Below, one piece after another: positions 1 through 5,242 of a stretch of DNA of 6,159 nt. A program made the position numbers and the translations under genes. The notes under the pieces are model-generated. The model did not search any database, was not told where the DNA came from, and worked only from the letters and a program-made list of their open reading frames with translations. Positions within the stretch are counted from its first letter, which is position 1; each line of letters opens with the position of its first letter. Origin of the DNA: Erysipelotrichaceae bacterium (GTDB lineage Bacteria; Bacillota_I; Bacilli_A; Erysipelotrichales; Coprobacillaceae); the NCBI GenBank assembly GCA_021200395.1, contig JAJQGQ010000081.1:1-6159 (forward strand), read 5' to 3'.

Positions 1-1084
1 AATTTATAATATCATCTATAATATAATCAGGAATCGTTATATGATGATATTGTTCATAAGAAGGTTTTAAACCTAGTAAGATGTCTTTTGTTTCATCTTT
101 GGTGTTTTCTGTTATTTTAATGATAGAGAAACGTCGATTCATAGCTTGATCTTTTTCAAAGTAGCGATAGTATTCTTCAATTGTGGTAGCCCCTATAATG
201 GTTAAATCACTTCTTGCAAGATAAGGTTTTAATATATTAGAAGCATCTATCGCTCCCTCTGCCCCACCAGCCCCAATGATGTTATGAAACTCATCTATAA
301 ATAAAATAACATTCTTAGCTCTCATTACTTTATCAATAATTCGTTTAAACTTTTCTTCGAATTCACCACGATACTTTGTTCCTGCGACAACAGAAGATAA
401 ATTAAGTTCATAAATGACTTTGTTTTTTAACGCTTCTGGAACATTTTGCTGATTAATATTCAATGCACATTTTTCAACCAATGCTGTTTTACCAACACCT
501 GCTTTTCCAATTAATAAAATATTATTTTTTTCCTTTTTACATAATGTCATAAAGATTTGTTGGAGTTCTTTTTCTCGACCAATCATCAATCTTTGTTCTT
601 TTTGAACAAGTTCATTCATATTGGTCAATTCATGAATTTGGTTTAATTCCTGTATCATTGATTTTTCATCACTTAATGCTTCTTTAATTTCTTCTATAGG
701 TACATGATATTTATTTAATAATTCTACTGCAACACTTTCTTTTTGCGAAAGCATAGCTAAACATAAAGTATTATAAGTCACTTTATCTTCTTTTTTATCT
801 TCTGTCATAGCAATGGCTTTATCCAACATTGTTTTAACAACATCACTATATTCCATATAAAAAGGTTGAATATCTTTTTCACCAAACAACCTTACAATAT
901 CATCATATATCATCTTGTCTTCAACATGATATTTCTTCAATATTTGTGCAAAAGCACAATCCTTCATCTTCAATAAAGCTAACAAAAGATGTTCACTTCC
1001 AACACTATTATGACCTAAATCAAACGCTATACTCTCCGCTATAACAAGTACTTTTTGTGCCTTCTCATGAAATTGTGTAAGCAT
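1..1084 (-). CDS. clpC: ClpC-type Clp/Hsp100 AAA+ ATPase, N-terminal part (C-terminus outside window)
   Basis: This is an ATP-dependent unfoldase that would feed proteins to the ClpP peptidase or remodel aggregates in the cytoplasm. The first 361 residues are visible. Residues 1-140 match the double Clp N-domain (an LGHNSVGSEHLLLALL stretch at 23-38). After a short linker the first AAA+ module begins near 168 (IGREKEL). It has Walker A G193-K-A-G-V-G-K199-T200, a pore loop at 235-241 (GTKYRGE), Walker B ILFIDE with D264/E265, a GAGGAEGAIDASNILKP stretch typical of ClpC at 271-287, sensor 1 near 297-301 (IGATT), and arginines R317/R318 at the arginine-finger position. Walker A has Ala195 where ClpC usually has Pro. 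The start at 1084 is preceded by GAGGTG (1089-1094) and a promoter. No ctsR/mcsA/mcsB precedes it, unlike many Firmicutes. ClpA, ClpB or another Clp is possible because the middle and C-terminal domains are missing from view; the family call is secure and the subtype is inferred. Confidence 0.9.
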   Translation of the reverse strand, partial: MLTQFHEKAQKVLVIAESIAFDLGHNSVGSEHLLLALLKMKDCAFAQILKKYHVEDKMIYDDIVRLFGEKDIQPFYMEYSDVVKTMLDKAIAMTEDKKEDKVTYNTLCLAMLSQKESVAVELLNKYHVPIEEIKEALSDEKSMIQELNQIHELTNMNELVQKEQRLMIGREKELQQIFMTLCKKEKNNILLIGKAGVGKTALVEKCALNINQQNVPEALKNKVIYELNLSSVVAGTKYRGEFEEKFKRIIDKVMRAKNVILFIDEFHNIIGAGGAEGAIDASNILKPYLARSDLTIIGATTIEEYYRYFEKDQAMNRRFSIIKITENTKDETKDILLGLKPSYEQYHHITIPDYIIDDIIN

Positions 1085-1105
1085 ATGACACCTCATTTCC
1101 TTTCT

Positions 1106-1134
1106 ATCATATGAACTTCACTTGAAATTATTAA
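1106..1134 (-). promoter_or_regulatory. putative sigma-A-like promoter of the clp gene
   Basis: Read on the minus strand, a -35 TTAATA (1129-1134, 4/6 to TTGACA) and a -10 TATGAT (1106-1111, 5/6 to TATAAT) are separated by 17 bp. Transcription would start about 15 bases before the ATG, leaving just enough leader for the GAGGTG ribosome site. I see no CtsR-type direct heptad repeat (GGTCAAA) nearby. The call rests on pattern match only; an alternative TTGTCT/TAATAA pair lies further upstream. Confidence 0.45.
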
Positions 1135-1147
1135 CGATTTCTTATTA

Positions 1148-1160
1148 TTTAATCATTAAA
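1148..1160. repeat. 13-bp perfect palindrome in the clp/ligase intergenic region
   Basis: TTTAATCATTAAA is a 6-1-6 perfect palindrome centred on 1154. It lies between the divergent clp and RNA ligase promoters. It could be a regulator site, but in DNA this AT-rich it may arise by chance. Confidence 0.3.
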
Positions 1161-1196
1161 AGAAAGACAATTATTTTAGGTATAGAGTGAAATTTG

Positions 1197-1218
1197 TTTA
1201 ATGAAAATTTTCTTTAAA
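1197..1218. repeat. 22-bp imperfect inverted repeat next to the ligase promoter
   Basis: The two 11-base arms are complementary except for one mismatched pair (1202/1213). The core GAAAATTTTC (1203-1212) is perfect, flanked by TTTAA-type and TTAAA-type outer arms. It ends five bases before the -35 hexamer of the ligase promoter, a position suited to an operator or an activator site. It has no loop, so it is a DNA-binding type palindrome rather than a transcript hairpin. Function is inferred from position only. Confidence 0.4.
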
Positions 1219-1223
1219 TAATA

Positions 1224-1252
1224 TTGCTTATTGCATATCCATGTGTTATAAT
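1224..1252 (+). promoter_or_regulatory. extended -10 promoter of the RNA ligase gene
   Basis: A consensus -10 TATAAT (1247-1252) is preceded by TG plus one base (1244-1246), an extended -10 element. A weak -35 TTGCTT (1224-1229, 3/6) sits 17 bp upstream. Transcription would begin near 1259, about 19 bases before the ATG at 1278. The longer in-frame TTG start at 1224 lies inside the -35, so it cannot be the main start. Confidence 0.7.
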
Positions 1253-1261
1253 GAATTTGCT

Positions 1262-1270
1262 GGAAGGAGA
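1262..1270 (+). promoter_or_regulatory. ribosome binding site that sets the RNA ligase start
   Basis: GGAAGGAGA lies 7 bases before the ATG at 1278 and is the only good Shine-Dalgarno in front of this frame. It supports the ATG at 1278 rather than the TTG 54 bases upstream. Confidence 0.8.
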
Positions 1271-1277
1271 TGCTAAA

Positions 1278-2189
1278 ATGGAATTTAAGAAGTATCAACA
1301 TGTTGTTAGATTAGGAACTGTTGAAAGTGAAGGATTATTAGATGGAATATGTACTATTATGCCTAAGATTGATGGAACAAATGGTACAATTTATTTAGAT
1401 GATGATGGACATATTGCTTGTGGATCTAGAAGAAAGATATTAAATGAAGTTTCTGATAATCAAGGCTTTTATAGTCGTTTTTCTAAGGATCCAAGAATTA
1501 TTGCATATTTTAAAAAGCATCCAAATCATCGTTTATATGGTGAATATTTAAAACCTCATTCTCTTAAATCATATAACGATGATGCTTGGAATAAGTTTTA
1601 TGTGTTTGATGTTTGCATTGATGAAAATGAAACATTAAAATATATACCTTTTGATGAATATGAACCATTACTTAAGGAATTTGATATTGATTATATTCCT
1701 GTTTTATCAACCATTGATCATCCAACACAGGAACAATTGTTAGAAGTTATGCATAATAATCATTATCTTATTCAAGAAGGCATGGGGATTGGTGAAGGTA
1801 TCGTGATTAAGCGTTATGATTATGTTAACCGTTATGGTAGAGTGCAATGGGGAAAGATGATTAATTCAGAATTTACCAACCGACCAAAAGCAAAACAGCA
1901 TGCCAATCAAAAAACTCAAAACATCGAAAAAGAAGTATGTCAAAGATATTTAACGGATTTTGTGATTGAAAAAGAATATCAAAAGATTATTCATAGTAAT
2001 GACTATAATATCAAAAAGATAGTACCACGAATGATTAATACTTTAAAGCATACTTTAGTAGAAGAAGATATGTGGAATATTGTATGTGAGTATAAGAATC
2101 CAACAATTAATTTTAAAGACATACAATATGAAATTATTGAAAGATTAAAAGTCAGTAAGCCTGATTTATTTGTGAGACATGAAGAATGA
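1278..2189 (+). CDS. RNA ligase family protein (Rnl2-like covalent nucleotidyltransferase)
   Basis: A 303-residue protein with the full motif set of ATP-dependent RNA ligases. These join 5'-phosphate and 3'-hydroxyl RNA ends through an AMP-lysine intermediate. Visible motifs: motif I K30-I-D-G-T-N, with K30 the predicted adenylylated lysine; Ia S50-R51; III L86-Y-G-E89-Y; IIIa F107-Y-V-F-D111; IV E173-G-I-V-I-K178; and V W191-G-K193-M. Residues about 5-197 form the nucleotidyltransferase domain. The last ~105 residues are charged and probably helical, and I do not recognise them. No OB fold, signal peptide or membrane segment is apparent, so it should be cytoplasmic. The gene is divergent from clp and 63 bp ahead of alr. 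Motif spacing and KxDG favour an RNA ligase over an NAD-dependent DNA ligase or a capping enzyme. Substrate is unknown; RNA repair is the usual idea for the family but is not shown here. Confidence 0.85.
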   Translation: MEFKKYQHVVRLGTVESEGLLDGICTIMPKIDGTNGTIYLDDDGHIACGSRRKILNEVSDNQGFYSRFSKDPRIIAYFKKHPNHRLYGEYLKPHSLKSYNDDAWNKFYVFDVCIDENETLKYIPFDEYEPLLKEFDIDYIPVLSTIDHPTQEQLLEVMHNNHYLIQEGMGIGEGIVIKRYDYVNRYGRVQWGKMINSEFTNRPKAKQHANQKTQNIEKEVCQRYLTDFVIEKEYQKIIHSNDYNIKKIVPRMINTLKHTLVEEDMWNIVCEYKNPTINFKDIQYEIIERLKVSKPDLFVRHEE

Positions 2190-2201
2190 TCTCACTTTTT
2201 T
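2172..2201 (+). terminator. possible intrinsic terminator overlapping the end of the ligase gene
   Basis: GTGAGA (2172-2177) pairs with TCTCAC (2190-2195) across a 12-base loop, and six T residues follow (2196-2201). The left arm lies inside the last codons and the loop contains the TGA stop. The stem is only 6 bp and the loop is long, so termination may be partial and alr may receive read-through. Confidence 0.45.
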
Positions 2202-2204
2202 CAC

Positions 2205-2233
2205 TTGTAAAGGAGGTATATTTGAAGTAAGAT
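2205..2233 (+). promoter_or_regulatory. weak candidate promoter for alr
   Basis: TTGTAA (2205-2210, 4/6) and TAAGAT (2228-2233, 4/6) are 17 bp apart. Transcription would start near 2240, right at the alr ribosome site AGGAGA (2240-2245). Both hexamers are poor matches, so alr could equally be read from the ligase promoter. Confidence 0.3.
2209..2230 (+). other. orphan Shine-Dalgarno followed by a two-codon minigene
   Basis: AAAGGAGG (2209-2216) is the strongest ribosome site in the window, but no gene uses it. Five bases later comes TTG AAG TAA (2222-2230), a two-codon reading frame. The real alr start at 2253 has its own AGGAGA 7 bases upstream, and the alr frame has a TGA at 2235-2237, so alr cannot start from the orphan site. 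It may be a leader element, a ribosome stand-by site or a remnant. Confidence 0.35.
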
Positions 2234-2252
2234 ATGACTAGGAGATGGTAAT

Positions 2253-3422
2253 ATGAAATCAACATTAAGAAGAACATGGGCAGAAATAGATTTAGATGCC
2301 TTAGAGAATAATTATTATAAGTTAAAGCAACGTGTTCATACGAAGTTTTTAGGTGTTGTGAAGGCTGATGCCTATGGACATGGGGCGATTCAAGTGAGCC
2401 AAAAGTTGGCTCAATTAGGTGCTGATTATTTAGCAGTTAGTAGTATTGATGAAGCAATGGAACTTAGAGAAAATGGCATTGAGATGCCTATTTTGATATT
2501 AGGGCATACACCTAAGGAACAAGTGGATAATCTAATTAAGTATCATTTAACGCAAACAATTACTTGTAAAGCAAAAGCGATTGAATATGAAGAAGTTCTA
2601 AAAGATACAAATAAGAGACTTAAGGTTCATATTAAAGTGGATACAGGTATGTCTAGACTTGGTTATTTGTGTGATGATGAAGGCTTTGATAATGGGGTTG
2701 AAGGTATTTATGAAGTATGTTGTTTTGATAATTTGGATGTTGAAGGTATTTTTACCCATTTTGCAATGTCAGATGATGATAGTGATAAAGCGAAAGCTTA
2801 TACGAAACATCAATTTGATTTGTTTCAAAGAGTATGCACTGAGGTAGAGAAAAAATGGGATCAATCTTTTAAAATCAAACATTGTGCCAATACGGGAGCT
2901 GTTGCTAATTATCCTGAAACCTATTTGGATATGGTAAGGCCAGGATTATTATTATATGGTTATGGAGAATATGCTCAAGATTTAGGATTATTACCAGTCA
3001 TGTCATTAAAAACAGCCATTAGTACGATTAAAATATATCCTAAAGGAACATCTATAAGTTATGGTGGCACATATGTCACAGATAAAACAACACGTGTCGG
3101 TGTTATGCCAATCGGTTATGCTGATGGTTTTCAAAGAATATTGTCTAATAAATGTACCTTAATGACTGAAGATGGTCCAGCAAGACAAATTGGTCGTATA
3201 TGTATGGATATGAGTATGATAGATTTAACAGATTGCCCTAATGTAGATATTAATTCTGAAATTGAAATATTTGGTAAACATAATTCTATTGATGAATTAG
3301 CTCAAATAGCTCAAACCATCCCTTATGAACTCACATGTTCCGTTAGTAAAAGAGTTCCAAGAAAATATATTGAAAACAATCAAATTATTGATGAAGAATT
3401 ATTATTAAGATTTCCAAGATAA
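2253..3422 (+). CDS. alr: alanine racemase (PLP-dependent)
   Basis: This enzyme interconverts L- and D-alanine in the cytoplasm, supplying D-alanine for peptidoglycan. The 389-residue length is normal for the family. The N-terminal TIM-barrel carries the PLP-binding lysine in VVKADAYGHG (K37). VDTGMSRLG contains R135, the arginine expected near the substrate and cofactor. The C-terminal beta domain holds the second catalytic base Y270 in the SYGGTY stretch, then a GYADG motif and a CMDM motif (C317-M318-D319). All key residues are intact. The ATG follows AGGAGA by 7 bases. The gene lies 63 bp after the RNA ligase gene and converges on ychF, with a shared hairpin between them. No acpS or toxin-antitoxin gene is adjacent, although both are common alr neighbours in Bacillus-type genomes. 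Confidence 0.97.
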   Translation: MKSTLRRTWAEIDLDALENNYYKLKQRVHTKFLGVVKADAYGHGAIQVSQKLAQLGADYLAVSSIDEAMELRENGIEMPILILGHTPKEQVDNLIKYHLTQTITCKAKAIEYEEVLKDTNKRLKVHIKVDTGMSRLGYLCDDEGFDNGVEGIYEVCCFDNLDVEGIFTHFAMSDDDSDKAKAYTKHQFDLFQRVCTEVEKKWDQSFKIKHCANTGAVANYPETYLDMVRPGLLLYGYGEYAQDLGLLPVMSLKTAISTIKIYPKGTSISYGGTYVTDKTTRVGVMPIGYADGFQRILSNKCTLMTEDGPARQIGRICMDMSMIDLTDCPNVDINSEIEIFGKHNSIDELAQIAQTIPYELTCSVSKRVPRKYIENNQIIDEELLLRFPR

Positions 3423-3445
3423 AAGGTGACCATTCGGTCACCTTT
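3422..3445. terminator. bidirectional hairpin terminator between alr and ychF
   Basis: AAAGGTGACC (3422-3431) and GGTCACCTTT (3436-3445) form a perfect 10-bp stem with a 4-base loop (ATTC). It lies between convergent genes and overlaps the last base of the alr stop codon and two bases of the ychF stop codon. The T tracts are short (three to four on either side), so efficiency is uncertain, but the stem strength and location are convincing. Confidence 0.8.
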
Positions 3446-4544
3446 ATACATTAAATTTAAAAAACATAATATCGCCATCTTGACCAACATATTGTTTGCC
3501 TTCTTGACGAATCTTACCAGCCTCACGTAAAGCATGTTCACTGCCATATTCTATTAAATCATCATAACTATATGTTTCTGCTTTAATAAAACCTCTTTGG
3601 AAATCTGTATGAATAATACCTGCCATTTCAGGTGCTAACATACCTTTCTTAAAAGTCCAAGCTCTCACTTCATCAGGACCAACAGTAAAGAAAGTATTGA
3701 GTCCTAACAATGCATAAGCTTCTTTAATCAACTTATCCAAACCACTTTCTTCAATACCCAAATCCTGCATAAATAAATCCTTATCTTCTTTATCCAAGCC
3801 TACAAGTTCACTTTCAATCTTAGCACAAATAGGGACAACACCACATTCTTCCTTATCAGCATAATCCTTCAAAGCAACATAATGTGGATTAGAAGTTGGA
3901 TCTTCTAAATCTTCTTCACCTAAATTAGCAACATAGATCAATGGTTTCATTGTCAACAATGTATATTGTTTAACAATATCTAATTCATCCTTAGTAAGAT
4001 CAACTGTTCTTGCCATCTTACCTGCTTCTAAAGCTTCTTTAATAGGTAATAAAACAGCCATTTCTGCTTTAGCTTCCTTATCACCTGATTTGGCTTTCTT
4101 ATCAATCTTACCAATACGTCTATCCACTGTTTCTAAATCAGCAAAAACAAGTTCTAAATTAATTGTTTCAATATCTCTAATAGGATTTACATCACCATCA
4201 ACATGGGTAATATCCTTATCTCTAAAACAACGAACAACCTCACAAATTGCATCGGTTTCTCTAATATTCGCTAAAAACTTATTTCCTAAACCTTCTCCTC
4301 TACTTGCACCTTTCACAAGTCCTGCAATATCTGTAAATTCAAAAGTCGTTGCAATAGTACGCTTTGGTTGAAACATCTTTGTAAGTACATCTAAACGTTG
4401 ATCAGGTACTTCTACAACACCAACATTTGGATCAATTGTCGCAAATGGATAATTGGCAGCTTCTACCTGAGCATCGGTAATTGCATTAAATAAAGTTGAC
4501 TTACCAACATTTGGAAGTCCTACAATTCCTGCAGTTAATGCCAT
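3444..4544 (-). CDS. ychF: redox/ribosome-associated P-loop NTPase YchF (OLA1/Obg-related)
   Basis: A conserved cytoplasmic NTPase of the Obg-HflX superfamily. Characterised relatives bind ribosomes and prefer ATP over GTP. The 366-residue product is the normal length. Motifs: G1 GLPNVGKST (9-17), G3 D72-I-A-G-L, and G4 in the altered form N207-L-G-E210 instead of NKxD, which explains ATP preference in this family. A helical region spans roughly 130-200. The C-terminal TGS domain covers about 283-366 (FFTVGPDEVRAWTFKKG through the DGDIMFFKFNV end). The ATG at 4544 gives the classical MALTAGIVGLPNVGKS start and follows a GAGGAG ribosome site. The longer in-frame TTG at 4601 would begin inside the promoter -35. 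It converges on alr and diverges from the PAP2 gene. No unusual residue is seen. Confidence 0.97.
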   Translation of the reverse strand: MALTAGIVGLPNVGKSTLFNAITDAQVEAANYPFATIDPNVGVVEVPDQRLDVLTKMFQPKRTIATTFEFTDIAGLVKGASRGEGLGNKFLANIRETDAICEVVRCFRDKDITHVDGDVNPIRDIETINLELVFADLETVDRRIGKIDKKAKSGDKEAKAEMAVLLPIKEALEAGKMARTVDLTKDELDIVKQYTLLTMKPLIYVANLGEEDLEDPTSNPHYVALKDYADKEECGVVPICAKIESELVGLDKEDKDLFMQDLGIEESGLDKLIKEAYALLGLNTFFTVGPDEVRAWTFKKGMLAPEMAGIIHTDFQRGFIKAETYSYDDLIEYGSEHALREAGKIRQEGKQYVGQDGDIMFFKFNV

Positions 4545-4554
4545 ATTATAATCA

Positions 4555-4560
4555 CTCCTC
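4555..4560 (-). promoter_or_regulatory. ribosome binding site that sets the ychF start
   Basis: GAGGAG on the minus strand lies 10 bases before the ATG at 4544. This supports the 366-residue form over the 19-residue longer reading. Confidence 0.75.
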
Positions 4561-4572
4561 TTAACTTCTCCT

Positions 4573-4601
4573 ATTTTATCGAAAAGACACATAAAATACA
4601 A
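4573..4601 (-). promoter_or_regulatory. putative ychF promoter
   Basis: On the minus strand, -35 TTGTAT (4596-4601, 3/6) and -10 TAAAAT (4573-4578, 5/6) are separated by 17 bp. Predicted transcription starts near 4566, about 21 bases before the ATG. Confidence 0.5.
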
Positions 4602-4609
4602 GATATTAT

Positions 4610-4638
4610 TTGTTTTCTCCTATCAATTTAGATATAAT
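4610..4638 (+). promoter_or_regulatory. putative promoter of the PAP2 gene
   Basis: A perfect -10 TATAAT (4633-4638) has a weak -35 TTGTTT (4610-4615, 3/6) 17 bp upstream. Transcription near 4645 would leave a very short leader of about 12 bases before the ATG at 4657. Its -35 is 8 bp from the -35 of the divergent ychF promoter. Confidence 0.6.
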
Positions 4639-4656
4639 GACTTCTAGGTGATGCAT

Positions 4657-5136
4657 ATGGAACAGTTTTATCAAAACAATCTTAAGTTTATTAGGAAATA
4701 TCCTTTATTAGAAAAAATTATATTATTACTTATAACTTATTGTCCGTTTATAACATTCACTATATATCCTTGTTTATTATTATATTTATATATCATTCAT
4801 CATACTTATTTTATAGAAGCATTACTAAGACCTTTACTCGCATTTTTATTTGTCACCATATTTAGACATATTATTAATAGACCTAGACCTTATGATGCCA
4901 TGAATATCCAACCTCTTAAAGGTCACAAACATGGACAATCATTTCCTAGTCGTCATACATTAAGTGCATTTGTCATTGCTTTAACATGCTTACATGTGAA
5001 TTTATATTTAGGTATCTTCACTTTAATAATTGCATACATCATTGCATTAACACGTATTCTAGCAGGTATTCATTATATCAGTGATGTTGTGGTAGCGATT
5101 ATCATTGCAATTATATTTTATATGTTTCCAGTCTAG
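4657..5136 (+). CDS. PAP2 superfamily membrane phosphatase (small, undecaprenyl-PP/lipid phosphatase type)
   Basis: A 159-residue integral membrane protein with the three PAP2 phosphatase signatures. C1 is R70-x6-R77-P78 (Arg instead of Lys at the first position). C2 is P97-S-R-H100, with Arg99 replacing the usual Gly. C3 is T132-R133-x5-H139-x3-D143. H100 and H139 are the predicted proton donor and phospho-accepting nucleophile. Hydrophobic stretches near 21-47, 55-69, 103-131 and 143-158 suggest about five membrane helices, with the motifs facing one side. Candidate substrates are undecaprenyl pyrophosphate (cell-wall carrier recycling) or phosphatidic acid and phosphatidylglycerol phosphate; the sequence cannot tell which. 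ATG 4657 is preferred because AGGTGAT (4646-4652) is suitably spaced, whereas GTG 4648 and ATG 4651 overlap or touch that site. It is monocistronic, with a strong terminator behind it. Confidence 0.88.
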   Translation: MEQFYQNNLKFIRKYPLLEKIILLLITYCPFITFTIYPCLLLYLYIIHHTYFIEALLRPLLAFLFVTIFRHIINRPRPYDAMNIQPLKGHKHGQSFPSRHTLSAFVIALTCLHVNLYLGIFTLIIAYIIALTRILAGIHYISDVVVAIIIAIIFYMFPV

Positions 5137-5158
5137 AACTCTTTGAGTTCTTTTTTTT
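5135..5158 (+). terminator. intrinsic terminator after the PAP2 gene
   Basis: AGAACTC (5135-5141) pairs perfectly with GAGTTCT (5145-5151) around a TTT loop, and the T run continues to 5158. The left arm begins within the PAP2 stop codon. This separates the PAP2 transcript from the metal operon downstream. Confidence 0.9.
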
Positions 5159-5181
5159 AATTTGAAAATGATTTTCAAATT
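5159..5181. promoter_or_regulatory. Fur-family operator, upstream box
   Basis: A perfect 23-bp palindrome (11-1-11) centred on 5170, with core TGAAAATGATTTTCA-like symmetry in the 7-1-7 layout of Fur/Zur/PerR boxes. It ends two bases before the -35 of the operon promoter and would cover the -35 of a second possible promoter (TATAAT at 5198-5203). The obvious ligand is the Fur-family protein encoded just downstream. Confidence 0.85.
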
Positions 5182-5183
5182 CC

Positions 5184-5212
5184 TTGACAAACAATAGTAT
5201 AATCATTAAAAT
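5184..5212 (+). promoter_or_regulatory. promoter of the Fur-family/znuA operon
   Basis: A consensus -35 TTGACA (5184-5189) and a -10 TAAAAT (5207-5212, 5/6) are 17 bp apart. Transcription would begin near 5219, in the middle of the downstream operator. A second -10, TATAAT at 5198-5203, could pair with TTCAAA (5174-5179) inside the upstream operator at 18 bp. Either way the promoter is flanked by the two operators and should be repressible. Confidence 0.7.
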
Positions 5213-5226
5213 GAAAATGATTTTCA
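5212..5226. promoter_or_regulatory. Fur-family operator, downstream box
   Basis: TGAAAATGATTTTCA is a perfect 7-1-7 palindrome centred on 5219 and identical in its core to the upstream box 49 bp away. It overlaps the last base of the -10 and the predicted transcription start. Bound repressor here would block transcription directly. Confidence 0.87.
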
Positions 5227-5242
5227 AATTGGAGTGATGATA

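Noticed and set aside
1203..1212. GAAAATTTTC as a third Fur-family box
   Set aside because: It shares GAAAA/TTTTC half-sites with the 5170 and 5219 boxes but lacks the central ATGAT spacing, so the half-sites are in the wrong register.
1224..1277. An 18-codon N-terminal extension of the RNA ligase from TTG
   Set aside because: It begins inside the -35 and runs through the -10 of the ligase promoter, and the only good ribosome site serves ATG 1278.
1085..1277. A riboswitch, T-box or CtsR/HrcA element upstream of clp or the ligase
   Set aside because: The predicted leaders are under 25 bases, and no conserved riboswitch core, GGTCAAA repeat or CIRCE-type long inverted repeat is visible.
1278..2189. 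The RNA ligase as part of a phage or other mobile element
   Set aside because: No integrase, transposase, phage gene, terminal repeat or obvious base-composition shift is seen in the window.
2659..2847. A 62-codon open frame on the plus strand inside alr
   Set aside because: It is out of frame with the intact alanine racemase, lacks a ribosome site and its composition is that of a frame-shifted shadow.
4090..4371. A 93-codon open frame on the plus strand opposite ychF
   Set aside because: It is antisense to the conserved ychF G-domain coding region, with no Shine-Dalgarno or recognisable domain.
4545..4601. A 19-codon N-terminal extension of YchF
   Set aside because: It overlaps the predicted promoter, and YchF proteins normally begin right at the MALTAGIVGLPNVGKS region.
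5184..5203. TTGACA paired with TATAAT as one promoter
   Set aside because: The two hexamers are only 8 bp apart, too close for one sigma-A promoter; TTGACA pairs at 17 bp with TAAAAT at 5207.
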